Of a DNA stretch of 64,000 nucleotides, positions 1 through 7,685 are shown piece by piece. Every line of letters starts with the position of its first letter. Within the stretch, counting starts at the first letter, position 1. Below the pieces are notes generated by a model. The model ran no database searches, was not told the DNA's origin, and saw only the letters and a list, made by a program, of their open reading frames with translations. Origin of the DNA: Azospirillum brasilense (GTDB lineage: Bacteria; Pseudomonadota; Alphaproteobacteria; Azospirillales; Azospirillaceae); NCBI RefSeq assembly GCF_003349955.1, contig NZ_QLKQ01000014.1:1-64000 (forward strand), given 5' to 3'. The position numbers and the translations under genes are program-made.

Positions 1-395
1 GGAGGGAACTCGACTCCCACCCCCGCCCAGCGGGGGAGGGCCGGGGTGGGGGCCAGGAGTCGCGCCACATCTGGAAAATCTCCGTCCAGCCCTCCGAAGG
101 GCCGCGCGTGGCGGAGTCGATCCGCTGGGCGCTGGACGCGGACCTGTATTTCGACTGGGGTGGCGGGCTGATCTGGGCGGCGGTGGCGCCGACGTCCGAC
201 GCCGCCTCCGCGATCCGCGGCGCGCTGGGCGCCGCCGGCCACGCGACGCTGGTGCGCGCGCCCGAGGACGTGCGGGCCACCACGGAGGTCTTCCATCCGC
301 TGGCCGAGCCGGTGATGGCGCTGAGCCGCCGGGTGAAGGAGAGCTTCGATCCCTGCGGCATCCTGAACCCCGGCCGCATGCACGCGGGAGTGTAG
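1..395 (+). CDS. glcE: Glycolate oxidase FAD-binding subunit GlcE, C-terminal part
   Basis: The reading frame is open from base 3 to the stop at 393-395 and is cut by the window edge. The visible residues fit the C-terminus of GlcE, the second FAD-linked subunit of the glycolate oxidase complex that makes glyoxylate. Seen directly are IWKISV, then YFDWGGGLIW, and a final FDPCGILNPGRM, the usual ending of this flavoprotein family. A GTG at 108 is only an internal codon. glcF starts 6 bases after the stop, so the two are co-transcribed. Oddly, bases 11-62 form a GC-rich palindrome translated in frame as a Gly/Pro/Arg-rich stretch just before the IWKISV strand, which looks like a repeat insertion. 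Confidence 0.85.
   Translation, partial: RELDSHPRPAGEGRGGGQESRHIWKISVQPSEGPRVAESIRWALDADLYFDWGGGLIWAAVAPTSDAASAIRGALGAAGHATLVRAPEDVRATTEVFHPLAEPVMALSRRVKESFDPCGILNPGRMHAGV
11..62. repeat. GC-rich palindromic repeat inside glcE
   Basis: The outer arms CGACTCC (11-17) and GGAGTCG (56-62) are perfect inverted repeats. They enclose imperfect arms of C-rich and G-rich sequence (CCCACCCC against GGGGTGGG). The composition and design resemble the intergenic palindrome at 9170-9221. Here it lies within an open coding frame, is a little over 17 codons long and keeps the frame open. Confidence 0.55.
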
Positions 396-401
396 GCATC
401 C

Positions 402-1748
402 ATGCAGACCAACTTCACGCTCACACAGCTCGCCAACGCCGATTACCGGGACTCGGAAGCGATCCTGCGCAAGTGCGTCCATTGCGGCTTCTGCACGGCG
501 ACCTGTCCGACCTACGTCCTGCTGGGCGACGAGCTGGACAGCCCGCGCGGCCGCATCTACCAGATCAAGGACATGCTGGAGAAAGGCGGGCCGCCCACCG
601 AACATCAGGTGAAGCACATCGACCGCTGCCTCTCCTGCCTGTCCTGCATGACGACCTGCCCGTCGGGCGTCAATTACATGCATCTGGTCGATCACGCCCG
701 CGCTCATATCGAGGCGACCCACGCCCGCCCGCCCGCCGACCGGGCCATCCGCGATCTGCTGGCCCGTGTGCTGCCGAATCCGCGGCTGTTCCGTCTGGCC
801 CTGATCGCCGCCTGGTTCGGCAAGCCCTTCGCCGGTCTGCTGCCGGGTCGGCTGGGCGCGCTGCTGGCGCTGGCCCCGAAATCGGTGCCGGGGCCGAGCC
901 ACAGCGACCGTCCGGGCAGCCATCCGGCGGTCGGGCCGCGCCGCAGGCGCGCCGCCCTTCTGGTCGGCTGCGCCCAGCAGGTTCTGGCCCCGCAGATCAA
1001 CGAGGCGACCATCCGCCTGTTGAACCGCCACGGGGTCGAGGTGGTGGTGGCGAAGGGAGCCGACTGTTGCGGCGCCCTGACCCATCACATGGGCAAGACC
1101 GACCTCAGCGACGCCGCGGCGAAGAAGACCATCGACGCCTGGATCGCCGAGATGGACGGTGAGGGGCTGGACGCCATCATCGTCAACACCTCGGGCTGCG
1201 GCACCACGGTGAAGGACTACGCCTTCCAGTTCAGCGAGAACGCGGAATACGCGCCCAAGGCGCTGCGTGTGGCGGCCATCGCCCGCGACGTGACGGAGTT
1301 CCTGGCGGAAATCGGCCTGTCCGCCCCGGTGATCGAAACCGGGCAGGCCATCGCCTACCATTCCGCCTGTTCCATGCAGCACGGCCAGCGCATCAAGGAC
1401 CCGCCGCGCGCCCTGCTGCGCGGTGCCGGTTTCGAGGTGAAGGAGATCCCGGAGGCGCATCTCTGCTGTGGCTCCGCCGGCACCTACAACATGCTTCAGC
1501 CGGAGATCGCCGTTCAATTGCGCGACCGCAAGGTCCGCAACATCGAAAGCACGAAGGCCGCCGCCATCGCCGCCGGCAATCTCGGCTGCATCACCCAGAT
1601 CGCCACCGGGACCGGGCTCCCCGTCGTCCACACGGTGGAGCTGCTCGACTGGGCCACCGGCGGCCCGAAGCCTGAGGCGTTGAGGGACAACCCAGCGTTC
1701 GCCGGTCCGGACCGGTCGCCGGGCACGGCGGCGCGCGCGGCGGAGTAA
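402..1748 (+). CDS. glcF: Glycolate oxidase iron-sulfur subunit GlcF
   Basis: This 448-residue protein is the iron-sulfur electron-transfer subunit that works with GlcD and GlcE in glycolate oxidation at the inner membrane. Two 4Fe-4S binding motifs are visible near the N-terminus, CVHCGFCTATCP (about residue 25) and CLSCLSCMTTCP (about residue 77). Two CCG-type cysteine motifs follow in the C-terminal half, DCCGAL and LCCGSAG, as expected for the heterodisulfide-reductase-like fold. The length matches the family, apart from a slightly long, low-complexity C-terminus. It follows glcE by 6 bases; glcD would lie upstream, outside the window. Confidence 0.95.
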   Translation: MQTNFTLTQLANADYRDSEAILRKCVHCGFCTATCPTYVLLGDELDSPRGRIYQIKDMLEKGGPPTEHQVKHIDRCLSCLSCMTTCPSGVNYMHLVDHARAHIEATHARPPADRAIRDLLARVLPNPRLFRLALIAAWFGKPFAGLLPGRLGALLALAPKSVPGPSHSDRPGSHPAVGPRRRRAALLVGCAQQVLAPQINEATIRLLNRHGVEVVVAKGADCCGALTHHMGKTDLSDAAAKKTIDAWIAEMDGEGLDAIIVNTSGCGTTVKDYAFQFSENAEYAPKALRVAAIARDVTEFLAEIGLSAPVIETGQAIAYHSACSMQHGQRIKDPPRALLRGAGFEVKEIPEAHLCCGSAGTYNMLQPEIAVQLRDRKVRNIESTKAAAIAAGNLGCITQIATGTGLPVVHTVELLDWATGGPKPEALRDNPAFAGPDRSPGTAARAAE

Positions 1749-1760
1749 GTCGACCATATC

Positions 1761-1943
1761 CCCTCTCCCCTCCGGGGAGAGGGTTAGGGTGAGGGGGTTG
1801 CGCTTGTGCCGGACGCTCCGCCAAGCACAACCCCCTCACCGGCTCTCGGCGGATGTCAGAGGCATCCGCCTGCCGCCGTCAGCGCTGGCTTTCAGCCAGC
1901 GCGAGAGGCCCTTCGGGCCACCCTCTCCCCAGAGGGGAGAGGG
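1761..1943. repeat. REP/BIME-like palindromic repeat cluster
   Basis: Two hairpins, each with arms CCCTCTCCCC and GGGGAGAGGG around a 3-base loop, sit at 1761-1783 and 1921-1943. Between them are inverted copies of GTGAGGGGGTT and AACCCCCTCAC plus smaller hairpins. Together they fill most of the 285-base gap between glcF and pcs. The same units recur at 35377-35493. No gene is supported here. Confidence 0.85.
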
Positions 1944-2033
1944 CTATTCGGACGCATGCGGCCTCCTTGCAGGGGACGCACCGACCCCCTTGGACTTTTC
2001 TCGCCGTATGGCTAGGTTGGCGCCAACGGGACG

Positions 2034-2783
2034 ATGGGGCGCTCAGTGGACAGCGGGTTTAAGGACGACAGCGACGGCGGTTACGGGATCGGGCGGCGGC
2101 TGTCGGCCTGGGGAGTGCACGCCTTCACGGGCAGCGGCGTCGTGCTGGGGCTGCTGGCCCTGCTCGCCGCGGTCAACGGCGAGGCCAAGGCGTGCCTGGG
2201 CTGGCTGGGGCTGGCGCTGGTGGTCGATGGGGTGGACGGCACGCTGGCCCGCCGCGCCTCAGTGAAGGAGGTGCTTCCGGGCATCGACGGGTCGGCGCTG
2301 GACCTCGTGATCGACTATCTGACCTACGTCGTCGTTCCGGCGGTCTTCCTGTACCGCTTCGGCCTGCTGCCGGACGGTTTCGGCGTGGCGCTGGCCGCCT
2401 TCATCATGATGACCTCGCTCTACTGCTTCTCGAACACCGGGATGAAGAGCGGCGACAACTACTTCGTCGGTTTTCCGGCGATCTGGAACGTGGTCGCGCT
2501 CTATCTGTGGCTTTTGGCGCTCGACCCGTGGATCAACACCGCCGTGGTGCTGGTCCTCGGCCTGCTGACCTTCACGACGGTCAAGTTCCTGCATCCCTTC
2601 CGGGTGCGCCGCTGGATGCGCCTGAATCTTCTGGTCAGCGGCGCGTGGCTGGCCTCCAGCGCGGCGCTGGTGGTCCTCTATCCGGATCGGCCCGACGCCG
2701 TCTGGTACGTCTGGCTGGCCAGCAGCGCCTATTACGCGGCGGTCTGCGCGTGGCGGACGCTGCGTGGGCCGGCCGAGGCGTAA
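2034..2783 (+). CDS. pcs: Phosphatidylcholine synthase
   Basis: A 249-residue integral membrane enzyme of the CDP-alcohol phosphotransferase family. It would condense CDP-diacylglycerol with choline to give phosphatidylcholine, the one-step route typical of host-associated alphaproteobacteria. The signature is visible around residues 65-95: DGVDGTLARR, then a downstream GxDGxxLDLVIDY block supplying the metal-binding aspartates. The phosphatidylcholine-synthase-like NTGMKSGDNYFVGFPAIWN follows, and several hydrophobic segments flank both. The ATG at 2034 gives the family's usual length. It stands alone, with repeats upstream and a convergent lipoprotein gene 18 bases downstream. Confidence 0.9.
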   Translation: MGRSVDSGFKDDSDGGYGIGRRLSAWGVHAFTGSGVVLGLLALLAAVNGEAKACLGWLGLALVVDGVDGTLARRASVKEVLPGIDGSALDLVIDYLTYVVVPAVFLYRFGLLPDGFGVALAAFIMMTSLYCFSNTGMKSGDNYFVGFPAIWNVVALYLWLLALDPWINTAVVLVLGLLTFTTVKFLHPFRVRRWMRLNLLVSGAWLASSAALVVLYPDRPDAVWYVWLASSAYYAAVCAWRTLRGPAEA

Positions 2784-2801
2784 AACGCCTCAGGGCCTCC
2801 C

Positions 2802-3077
2802 TCAGGGCTTTTCGGGAGCGGTTTCCCGGTTGATGTCGTCCTTGGCGTCGCGGGCCTTCTGCTGGATGGCCGCGCCGGCGTCCTGCATCATGCGGCCGGC
2901 CTCGGCGCCGATGCCCTTGGCGGCCTCGCCCACGCGCTCTGCGGTCTGGTCCACCGCGCGCCCGATCTCCTGGCCGGTCTTCTCCGCCGACTGCTGGTCG
3001 TCGCAGGCGGCCAGCAGCGGCAGGGCCAGGAGGGGAAGGGCAAGGACGGCGGTGCGAATCCCGTTACGACGAGCCAT
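2802..3077 (-). CDS. Small predicted lipoprotein of unknown function
   Basis: A 91-residue protein with a basic N-terminus, a hydrophobic stretch and a clear lipobox LLAAC near residue 25, so it is likely lipid-anchored in the cell envelope. The mature part is charged, alanine-rich and probably helical, with spaced repeats such as QEIGRAVDQTAERVGEAAKGIGA that suggest an amphipathic helix. No family was recognised; it resembles small envelope-stress or YtxH/late-embryogenesis-like helical proteins only in character. It is convergent with pcs. The upstream gap 3078-3290 shows no further gene. Confidence 0.65.
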   Translation of the reverse strand: MARRNGIRTAVLALPLLALPLLAACDDQQSAEKTGQEIGRAVDQTAERVGEAAKGIGAEAGRMMQDAGAAIQQKARDAKDDINRETAPEKP

Positions 3078-3290
3078 GGGATGGTCTCCACAGTTGATCC
3101 ATGGAGACGTAACGGTTCAGGTGAGTGTTTGGTGCCCGCCGCCCCCCGAAAGCGGACCCTTTATCAAAAGCGGTAGGAGGCGGCGATCGCGACCACCGGC
3201 CAGAAGCGGGCGGCGATGGCCGGCGTGGGGCGTCGGCCGCCTTTCAGCTGGCTGTGGCCAAAGCGCCACAGCGATGGGTCCTGAGCGTGT

Positions 3291-5090
3291 TCAGAACTGG
3301 TCCTCGCTCAGCGCCATGACCGTGCGGTGGGCGGTCAGGATCGGCAGCAGCAGGCCCGGCCCCTGGGCCAGGATCTGCTCGGCGTAGAAGCGGGCGGTGA
3401 CCAGCTTGGCCTCCAGGAAGGGCGCGTTGGCGCCGGGCTGGCGCAGCCCCTCCAGCGCCTTGGCGGCGGAGCGGGCGAGCATCCAGCCGCCGGCCACCGT
3501 GCCCCACAGCTTCAGGTAGTTCACGGCCCCCGCCGCCGCGGCGCGCAGGTCGCCGTCGGCCTGCGTCTTCACCACCCAGGCCACCGCCTGTTCCAGCGCG
3601 TCCAGGCCGGCGGACAGGTTGGTGCGGATCGCCTCCATGTCGTCGCCGGCGATGCTCTCCAGCTCCGCCACCGTGGCGCGCATCTCCGCGATGAAGGTCC
3701 GGGCCGACTCGCCGCCGTCGCGGCCGGTCTTGCGGAAGGTCAGGTCGTTGGCGTGGATGCCGTTGGTGCCCTCGTAGATCGGGGTGATGCGGGCGTCGCG
3801 GTAATGCTGGGCCGCACCCGTCTCCTCGATGAAGCCCATGCCGCCGTGGATCTGCACGCCGGTCGAGGCGACGTCGCAGCCGATGTCGGTGCTCCACGCC
3901 TTCACGACGGGGGTCAGGATGTCCACGCGGGCGGTGGCGGCGGCGCGCACCGCGGCGTCCTCGTGGTGGCGGGACACGTCGAGCTGGGTGCCGGCGTAGA
4001 GCGCCAGCGCACGGGCGGCCTCCGTCTTGGCGCGCATGTCCAGCAGCATCCGGCGCACGTCCGGGTGGCGGATGATGGCGACGCCGGAGCCCTTCGGGTC
4101 GGCCAGATCCTTGCTCTGCACGCGGCCCTTGGCGTAGTCGCGGGCCTGCTGGTAGGCGCGCTCGGCGATCGCCACGCCCTGGATGCCGACGCCGAGGCGG
4201 GCGTTGTTCATCATGGTGAACATGTATTCGATGCCGCGGTTCTCCTGGCCGACCAGGAAGCCGGTGGCGCCGCCATCATCGCCGAAGGCCATCACGGCGG
4301 TGGGGCTGGCCATGATGCCCAGCTTGTGCTCCAGGCTGGCGCAGCGCAGGTCGTTGCGCGCGCCCGGCGTGCCGTCCGCGTTGGGCAGGAACTTCGGCAC
4401 GATGAACAGGCTGATGCCCTTGATGCCCGGAGGCGCGTCGGGCAGGCGGGCCAGCACCAGATGGACGATGTTGTCCGTCAGGTCATGCTCGCCGTAGGTG
4501 ATGAAGATCTTCTGGCCGGTGATGCGGTAGGTCCCGTCGTCGGCCCGCACCGCGCGGGTGCGCACGGCGGCGAGGTCGGAGCCGGCCTGCGGCTCCGTCA
4601 GGTTCATGGTGCCGTTCCACTCGCCGGCGATCATCTTCGGCAGGTAGAGCGCCTTCTGCTCCGGGCTGGCGTGTTCGGTCAGCAGATCGACGGCGCCCTG
4701 GGTCAGCAGCGGGCACAGGCCGAAGGACAGGTTGGCCGCCTGCCACATCTCATTCACCGCGAAGGCCACGGTCCAAGGCAGCCCCTGCCCGCCATACTCC
4801 GGCTCGAAGGGCAGGCTGTTCCAGCCGCTCTCGGTGAACTGGCTGTAGGCGTCCTTCCAGCCGGTCGGCGTGCGGACCACGCCGTTCTCCAGCACCGAGC
4901 CTTCCTTGTCGCCGACCCGGTTCAACGGGGCGAGCACGCCGGAGGCGAACTTGCCGGCTTCCTCCAGCACGGCGTCCACCAGATCGGGGGCCGCCGAATC
5001 GCAGTTCGGAAGTGCTGCGACCGTTTCGAGGCCGACCACCTCGTTGAGGACAAAGCGGAGGTCATCGACCGGAGCGGTGTAGGGAATCAT
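3291..5090 (-). CDS. Acyl-CoA dehydrogenase, large type with C-terminal extension
   Basis: A 599-residue flavoprotein that would oxidise an acyl-CoA to the 2-enoyl-CoA. The first half has the family signatures LTEPQAGSDL and IFITYGEHD. The catalytic glutamate lies in the PIYEGTNGIHANDLTFRK motif. The length and the helical C-terminal extension match the DmdC-like subgroup (about 590-600 residues) that includes 3-methylmercaptopropionyl-CoA dehydrogenases; the substrate cannot be read from sequence. I chose the ATG at 5090 (MIPYTAPVDDL) over an upstream start because homologues begin this way. A near-palindrome at 5182-5201 upstream may be an operator. Confidence 0.9.
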   Translation of the reverse strand: MIPYTAPVDDLRFVLNEVVGLETVAALPNCDSAAPDLVDAVLEEAGKFASGVLAPLNRVGDKEGSVLENGVVRTPTGWKDAYSQFTESGWNSLPFEPEYGGQGLPWTVAFAVNEMWQAANLSFGLCPLLTQGAVDLLTEHASPEQKALYLPKMIAGEWNGTMNLTEPQAGSDLAAVRTRAVRADDGTYRITGQKIFITYGEHDLTDNIVHLVLARLPDAPPGIKGISLFIVPKFLPNADGTPGARNDLRCASLEHKLGIMASPTAVMAFGDDGGATGFLVGQENRGIEYMFTMMNNARLGVGIQGVAIAERAYQQARDYAKGRVQSKDLADPKGSGVAIIRHPDVRRMLLDMRAKTEAARALALYAGTQLDVSRHHEDAAVRAAATARVDILTPVVKAWSTDIGCDVASTGVQIHGGMGFIEETGAAQHYRDARITPIYEGTNGIHANDLTFRKTGRDGGESARTFIAEMRATVAELESIAGDDMEAIRTNLSAGLDALEQAVAWVVKTQADGDLRAAAAGAVNYLKLWGTVAGGWMLARSAAKALEGLRQPGANAPFLEAKLVTARFYAEQILAQGPGLLLPILTAHRTVMALSEDQF

Positions 5091-5181
5091 GGATGGAGCG
5101 GCCTCCCGTGACCCGATTGTGCGTGCGTTTCTGCGTGCCCGATTGCGCGTGAACACGGCTTGGGCGGTTTACGTGCGCGTC

Positions 5182-5201
5182 ACCATACCGTACCGAATGG
5201 T
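5182..5201. promoter_or_regulatory. Near-palindrome, candidate operator for the acyl-CoA dehydrogenase gene
   Basis: The 20-base site ACCATACCGTACCGAATGGT matches its own reverse complement at 8 of 10 paired positions. It lies 91 bases upstream of the minus-strand acyl-CoA dehydrogenase start and 141 bases upstream of the plus-strand transglycosylase start. Size and symmetry suit a dimeric repressor such as a TetR-family fatty-acid regulator, but no regulator gene is adjacent. Confidence 0.35.
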
Positions 5202-5342
5202 GCATGGCGAGCCTCACCGTCGGACAGGAATATTGGCATCTGGGTTGCGGCGCGAACAGCGCGGCTGCGACGCAGGAGGCGAGGCGGGACTTGGCATCGC
5301 GGTTGCAAGAGTGGGGCAGCACCGCTCACAGGGGTTCCTCCC

Positions 5343-6380
5343 ATGACCATCGCCGCCGCCCTTGCCCGTCAGGCCGAATCCGCCGTCCAGGCCGCGAAGA
5401 CCAGCCGCGGGCCGGAGAACGTCGAGGCGGCGGTCCGCAACGCCAGCGCCAAGACCGGGGTCGATTTTTCCTACCTCATGGAAAAAGCTGCCGTGGAGAG
5501 CGGGTACCGGACGGACGTGAAGTCCTCCTCCTCTTCGGCGACCGGGCTCTACCAGTTCATCGACAGCACCTGGCTGGCGACGATGCGCGACCATGGGGCG
5601 GACCACGGCTACGCCAAATACGCCAACGCGATCCAGACGCGCGGCGACGGGCGGCCCTATGTGACCGATCCCGACCTGAAGCGCGAGATCCTCGACCTGC
5701 GCAAGGACCCCAACGCGTCGGCCCTGATGGCCGCGGAATACACCCGCGACAACAAGGAGTATCTGGAGGACACGGTCAAAGGGAAGGTCGGCTCCACCGA
5801 ACTCTACATGGCGCATTTCCTCGGGGCCGGCGGAGCGTCGAAGTTCCTGAACGCCATGCAGGACAACCCCAACCGCGCGGCGAAGGAGCTGTTCCCCGAC
5901 GCCGCCTCGGCCAACAAGGCGGTGTTCTTCGACAAGGACACCGGCCGGGCCAAGTCGCTGAAGGACATCTACGACCGTTTCGCGACGAAGTTCGCGGAGT
6001 CGCCCAACGCCGACTTCGCCCCGGCCCAGACCGCCATCGACCGGGTGCGCCGCCAGGACATGCCCGACGGCTTCACCGTCCAGGTGCCCAGCATGCCGCA
6101 GAAGGCGCTGAACGGCACGCCGCTGTCGATCTACCATGTGCTGGCCCTGAACGCGCTGGAGACGCCGGACGAGGTGGACAGCATCTCCGGCAGGCCCGCG
6201 CGCGGCCGCCGTCCGGAGGGTGAGGACAAGGACAACCGCCGCATGCGCGACCAGCCGGTCCGCACGGATCAGAACGAGCACACCGGACTGGGCCTCGGGC
6301 TGGGCCTGTCCAAGGTGGTCGGGCAGGGGATTGCGGCCGGGACGTCGGACACGACAGCGACGACGGCGAAGGCGGCCTGA
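5343..6380 (+). CDS. Lytic transglycosylase, SLT-like domain
   Basis: A 345-residue protein with a lysozyme-like soluble lytic transglycosylase core. Around residues 40-75 it reads MEKAAVESGYRTDVKSSSSS followed by ATGLYQFIDSTWL; the glutamate of the first block is the expected catalytic acid and the second is the family GLxQF motif. It would cleave peptidoglycan glycan strands. No classical signal peptide is visible, which is common for transglycosylases exported with flagella or other machines. The C-terminal 70 residues are low-complexity and probably disordered. I took the ATG at 5343 because the longer upstream reading is arginine-rich and unlike the family. Confidence 0.8.
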   Translation: MTIAAALARQAESAVQAAKTSRGPENVEAAVRNASAKTGVDFSYLMEKAAVESGYRTDVKSSSSSATGLYQFIDSTWLATMRDHGADHGYAKYANAIQTRGDGRPYVTDPDLKREILDLRKDPNASALMAAEYTRDNKEYLEDTVKGKVGSTELYMAHFLGAGGASKFLNAMQDNPNRAAKELFPDAASANKAVFFDKDTGRAKSLKDIYDRFATKFAESPNADFAPAQTAIDRVRRQDMPDGFTVQVPSMPQKALNGTPLSIYHVLALNALETPDEVDSISGRPARGRRPEGEDKDNRRMRDQPVRTDQNEHTGLGLGLGLSKVVGQGIAAGTSDTTATTAKAA

Positions 6381-6396
6381 TCGGCTGACCGCGGGG

Positions 6397-7110
6397 CTAC
6401 GCGCCCTTGAGCCGGTCGCGGGCGTCCGCCGCGATGGCCGCGAAGACCCGGCGGTCGCCGGGCAGCAGCGCGTCGGCGGTCAGCCGGCGGTGGGGCTCGA
6501 ACCGCAATCCCGCCCGGTGCGCCGCCGTGGCGCTTCCCCAGAAGGCCGGCGGCCGATGGCGCAGGGCCGTGGCATGGCGCGGTTCGCGCAGCCTCACCTC
6601 CCGCAGCACGTTGGTCAGGTCGAAGTCGATCAGGACCCGCCGCCCTCCGGGGCCGGTCAGGCGAATCCAGGCGTGGAACGGAAAGGATTCCGCCTCCTGC
6701 CGCCGTTGCGCCGGATCGGGAGGACGGACGTCGGTGGGCGCCGCCGGGTAGCCGAGCCAGCGCCCCCGGCTGTGGGTCTCGGACTTGCGGAAGGCCACGC
6801 GGCCCAGCGCGACCTCCGTTTTCCCGTGGCCCAGGGACTCCAGCAGCATCGCCCCGGCGAAGGCGTAATACTGGCAGCCGCCCAGCCGGTGGGTGTGGAC
6901 CAACTCGCGGTGAAGCGGATGGGCGGTCACGGCGTCATGCACCGCCCGCCGGATGCGCTCCCGCTCCGGCGGCAGGGCGCATGTCGTGGGCGTGCCGTGC
7001 TCCGGCGCCGTCTCGGCCTCGCCCAGCATCAGGCGCATCCACGCCGACATCGTGAGAAGCATCGCTTGCCCCCTGTCCATGGTCGATGAGCCGGCGTTGC
7101 CGGTTTCCAT
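6397..7110 (-). CDS. Hypothetical protein with a possible transglutaminase-like Cys-His-Asp triad
   Basis: A protein of up to 237 residues with no recognised family. The order of GGCQYYAFAG (cysteine at the start of a helix), SFPFHAWIRL (histidine) and VLIDFDLTN (aspartate) is what a transglutaminase/NlpC-like cysteine hydrolase fold would show. That resemblance is my inference. No signal peptide or membrane segment is evident. Alternative starts are ATG codons at 7080 and 7062; the first residues of the long form look non-native. It converges on the lytic transglycosylase gene, 16 bases away. Confidence 0.6.
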   Translation of the reverse strand: METGNAGSSTMDRGQAMLLTMSAWMRLMLGEAETAPEHGTPTTCALPPERERIRRAVHDAVTAHPLHRELVHTHRLGGCQYYAFAGAMLLESLGHGKTEVALGRVAFRKSETHSRGRWLGYPAAPTDVRPPDPAQRRQEAESFPFHAWIRLTGPGGRRVLIDFDLTNVLREVRLREPRHATALRHRPPAFWGSATAAHRAGLRFEPHRRLTADALLPGDRRVFAAIAADARDRLKGA

Positions 7111-7164
7111 GACAATGTGAACAGCGCGGGCGGGATCGGGGTTTCCCTGAAGGCAGGGAAGGAG

Positions 7165-7404
7165 TCAGGCGGCGCGGGCTTCACCCCGCAGAGTGCGCAA
7201 CGTGGCAAGCGCCTCCGCAATCACGTCGGGGTGCTTGGATGCGTATTGGATGTCGTAGCCGACCGGTTCACCGTCCTCGCCAAGATCGATGACCAGATCG
7301 CGGGCGTCATCGACCCGGCTGTCCACCCCAGGCCCGGGCCGGACCTTGACATACATGCTGTCCGTATCCGGGTCGTAAAGAACGGGGCTGTGGGGGTCGG
7401 TCAT
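7165..7404 (-). CDS. DUF2283-type small protein
   Basis: A 79-residue protein whose core (LYDPDTDSMYVKVRPG, then DLVIDLGEDGEPVGYDIQYAS) matches the DUF2283 pattern: a short beta-rich domain starting Y-D-x-x-x-D-x-x-Y followed by a D-x-x-G-x-x-x-G-x-x-I block. DUF2283 proteins often sit next to small DUF4258-like partners. Here the start overlaps the stop of the upstream gene by four bases (ATGA, 7401-7404), so the two are translationally coupled. Its function is unknown; an antitoxin-like role is possible but unproven. Confidence 0.75.
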   Translation of the reverse strand: MTDPHSPVLYDPDTDSMYVKVRPGPGVDSRVDDARDLVIDLGEDGEPVGYDIQYASKHPDVIAEALATLRTLRGEARAA

Positions 7405-7673
7405 GGTTCGAAATCCCGGTCCAGAAAGGCATTGTGGACGGTCTCGCCATCCTCCAGAGTCACCACTCTAACATAAGACCGCAGATGTGTGACCCAACCC
7501 CAGTACCGCACACGGCCACTCGGCTCCCGTTGCCGCTTTATCGGGTTGGACAGCACGGCGAGCACATCCAGCGGATCGATGCCGCGCCGTTCCGGCTTTG
7601 CCATGACCACCAGGGCGAAATAGCGGGTCCGCCAGAAGGGCAGCGGCGGAAGACGTGTTGGCTCCTCCGCCAC
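7401..7673 (-). CDS. Small DUF4258-like partner of the DUF2283 protein
   Basis: A 90-residue basic protein reading YFALVVMAKPERRGIDPLDV near residue 20, then RYWGWVTHLRSYVRVVTLED and ending HNAFLDRDF. An N-terminal helix with a basic patch, a strand-rich middle and a closing DRDF resemble the DUF4258/BrnT-like RNase-fold proteins; the match is from memory and weak. The GTG start at 7673 lies 12 bases downstream of the preceding flavoprotein gene's stop. It is translated just ahead of the DUF2283 gene, with a 4-base overlap. Confidence 0.6.
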   Translation of the reverse strand: MAEEPTRLPPLPFWRTRYFALVVMAKPERRGIDPLDVLAVLSNPIKRQREPSGRVRYWGWVTHLRSYVRVVTLEDGETVHNAFLDRDFEP

Positions 7674-7685
7674 CGCGGGCGCCCC

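Noticed and set aside
3327-5111. Long open frame on the plus strand opposite the acyl-CoA dehydrogenase gene
   Set aside because: It is the antisense shadow of a strongly conserved gene; its product is Gly/His/Arg-rich with no recognisable motif.
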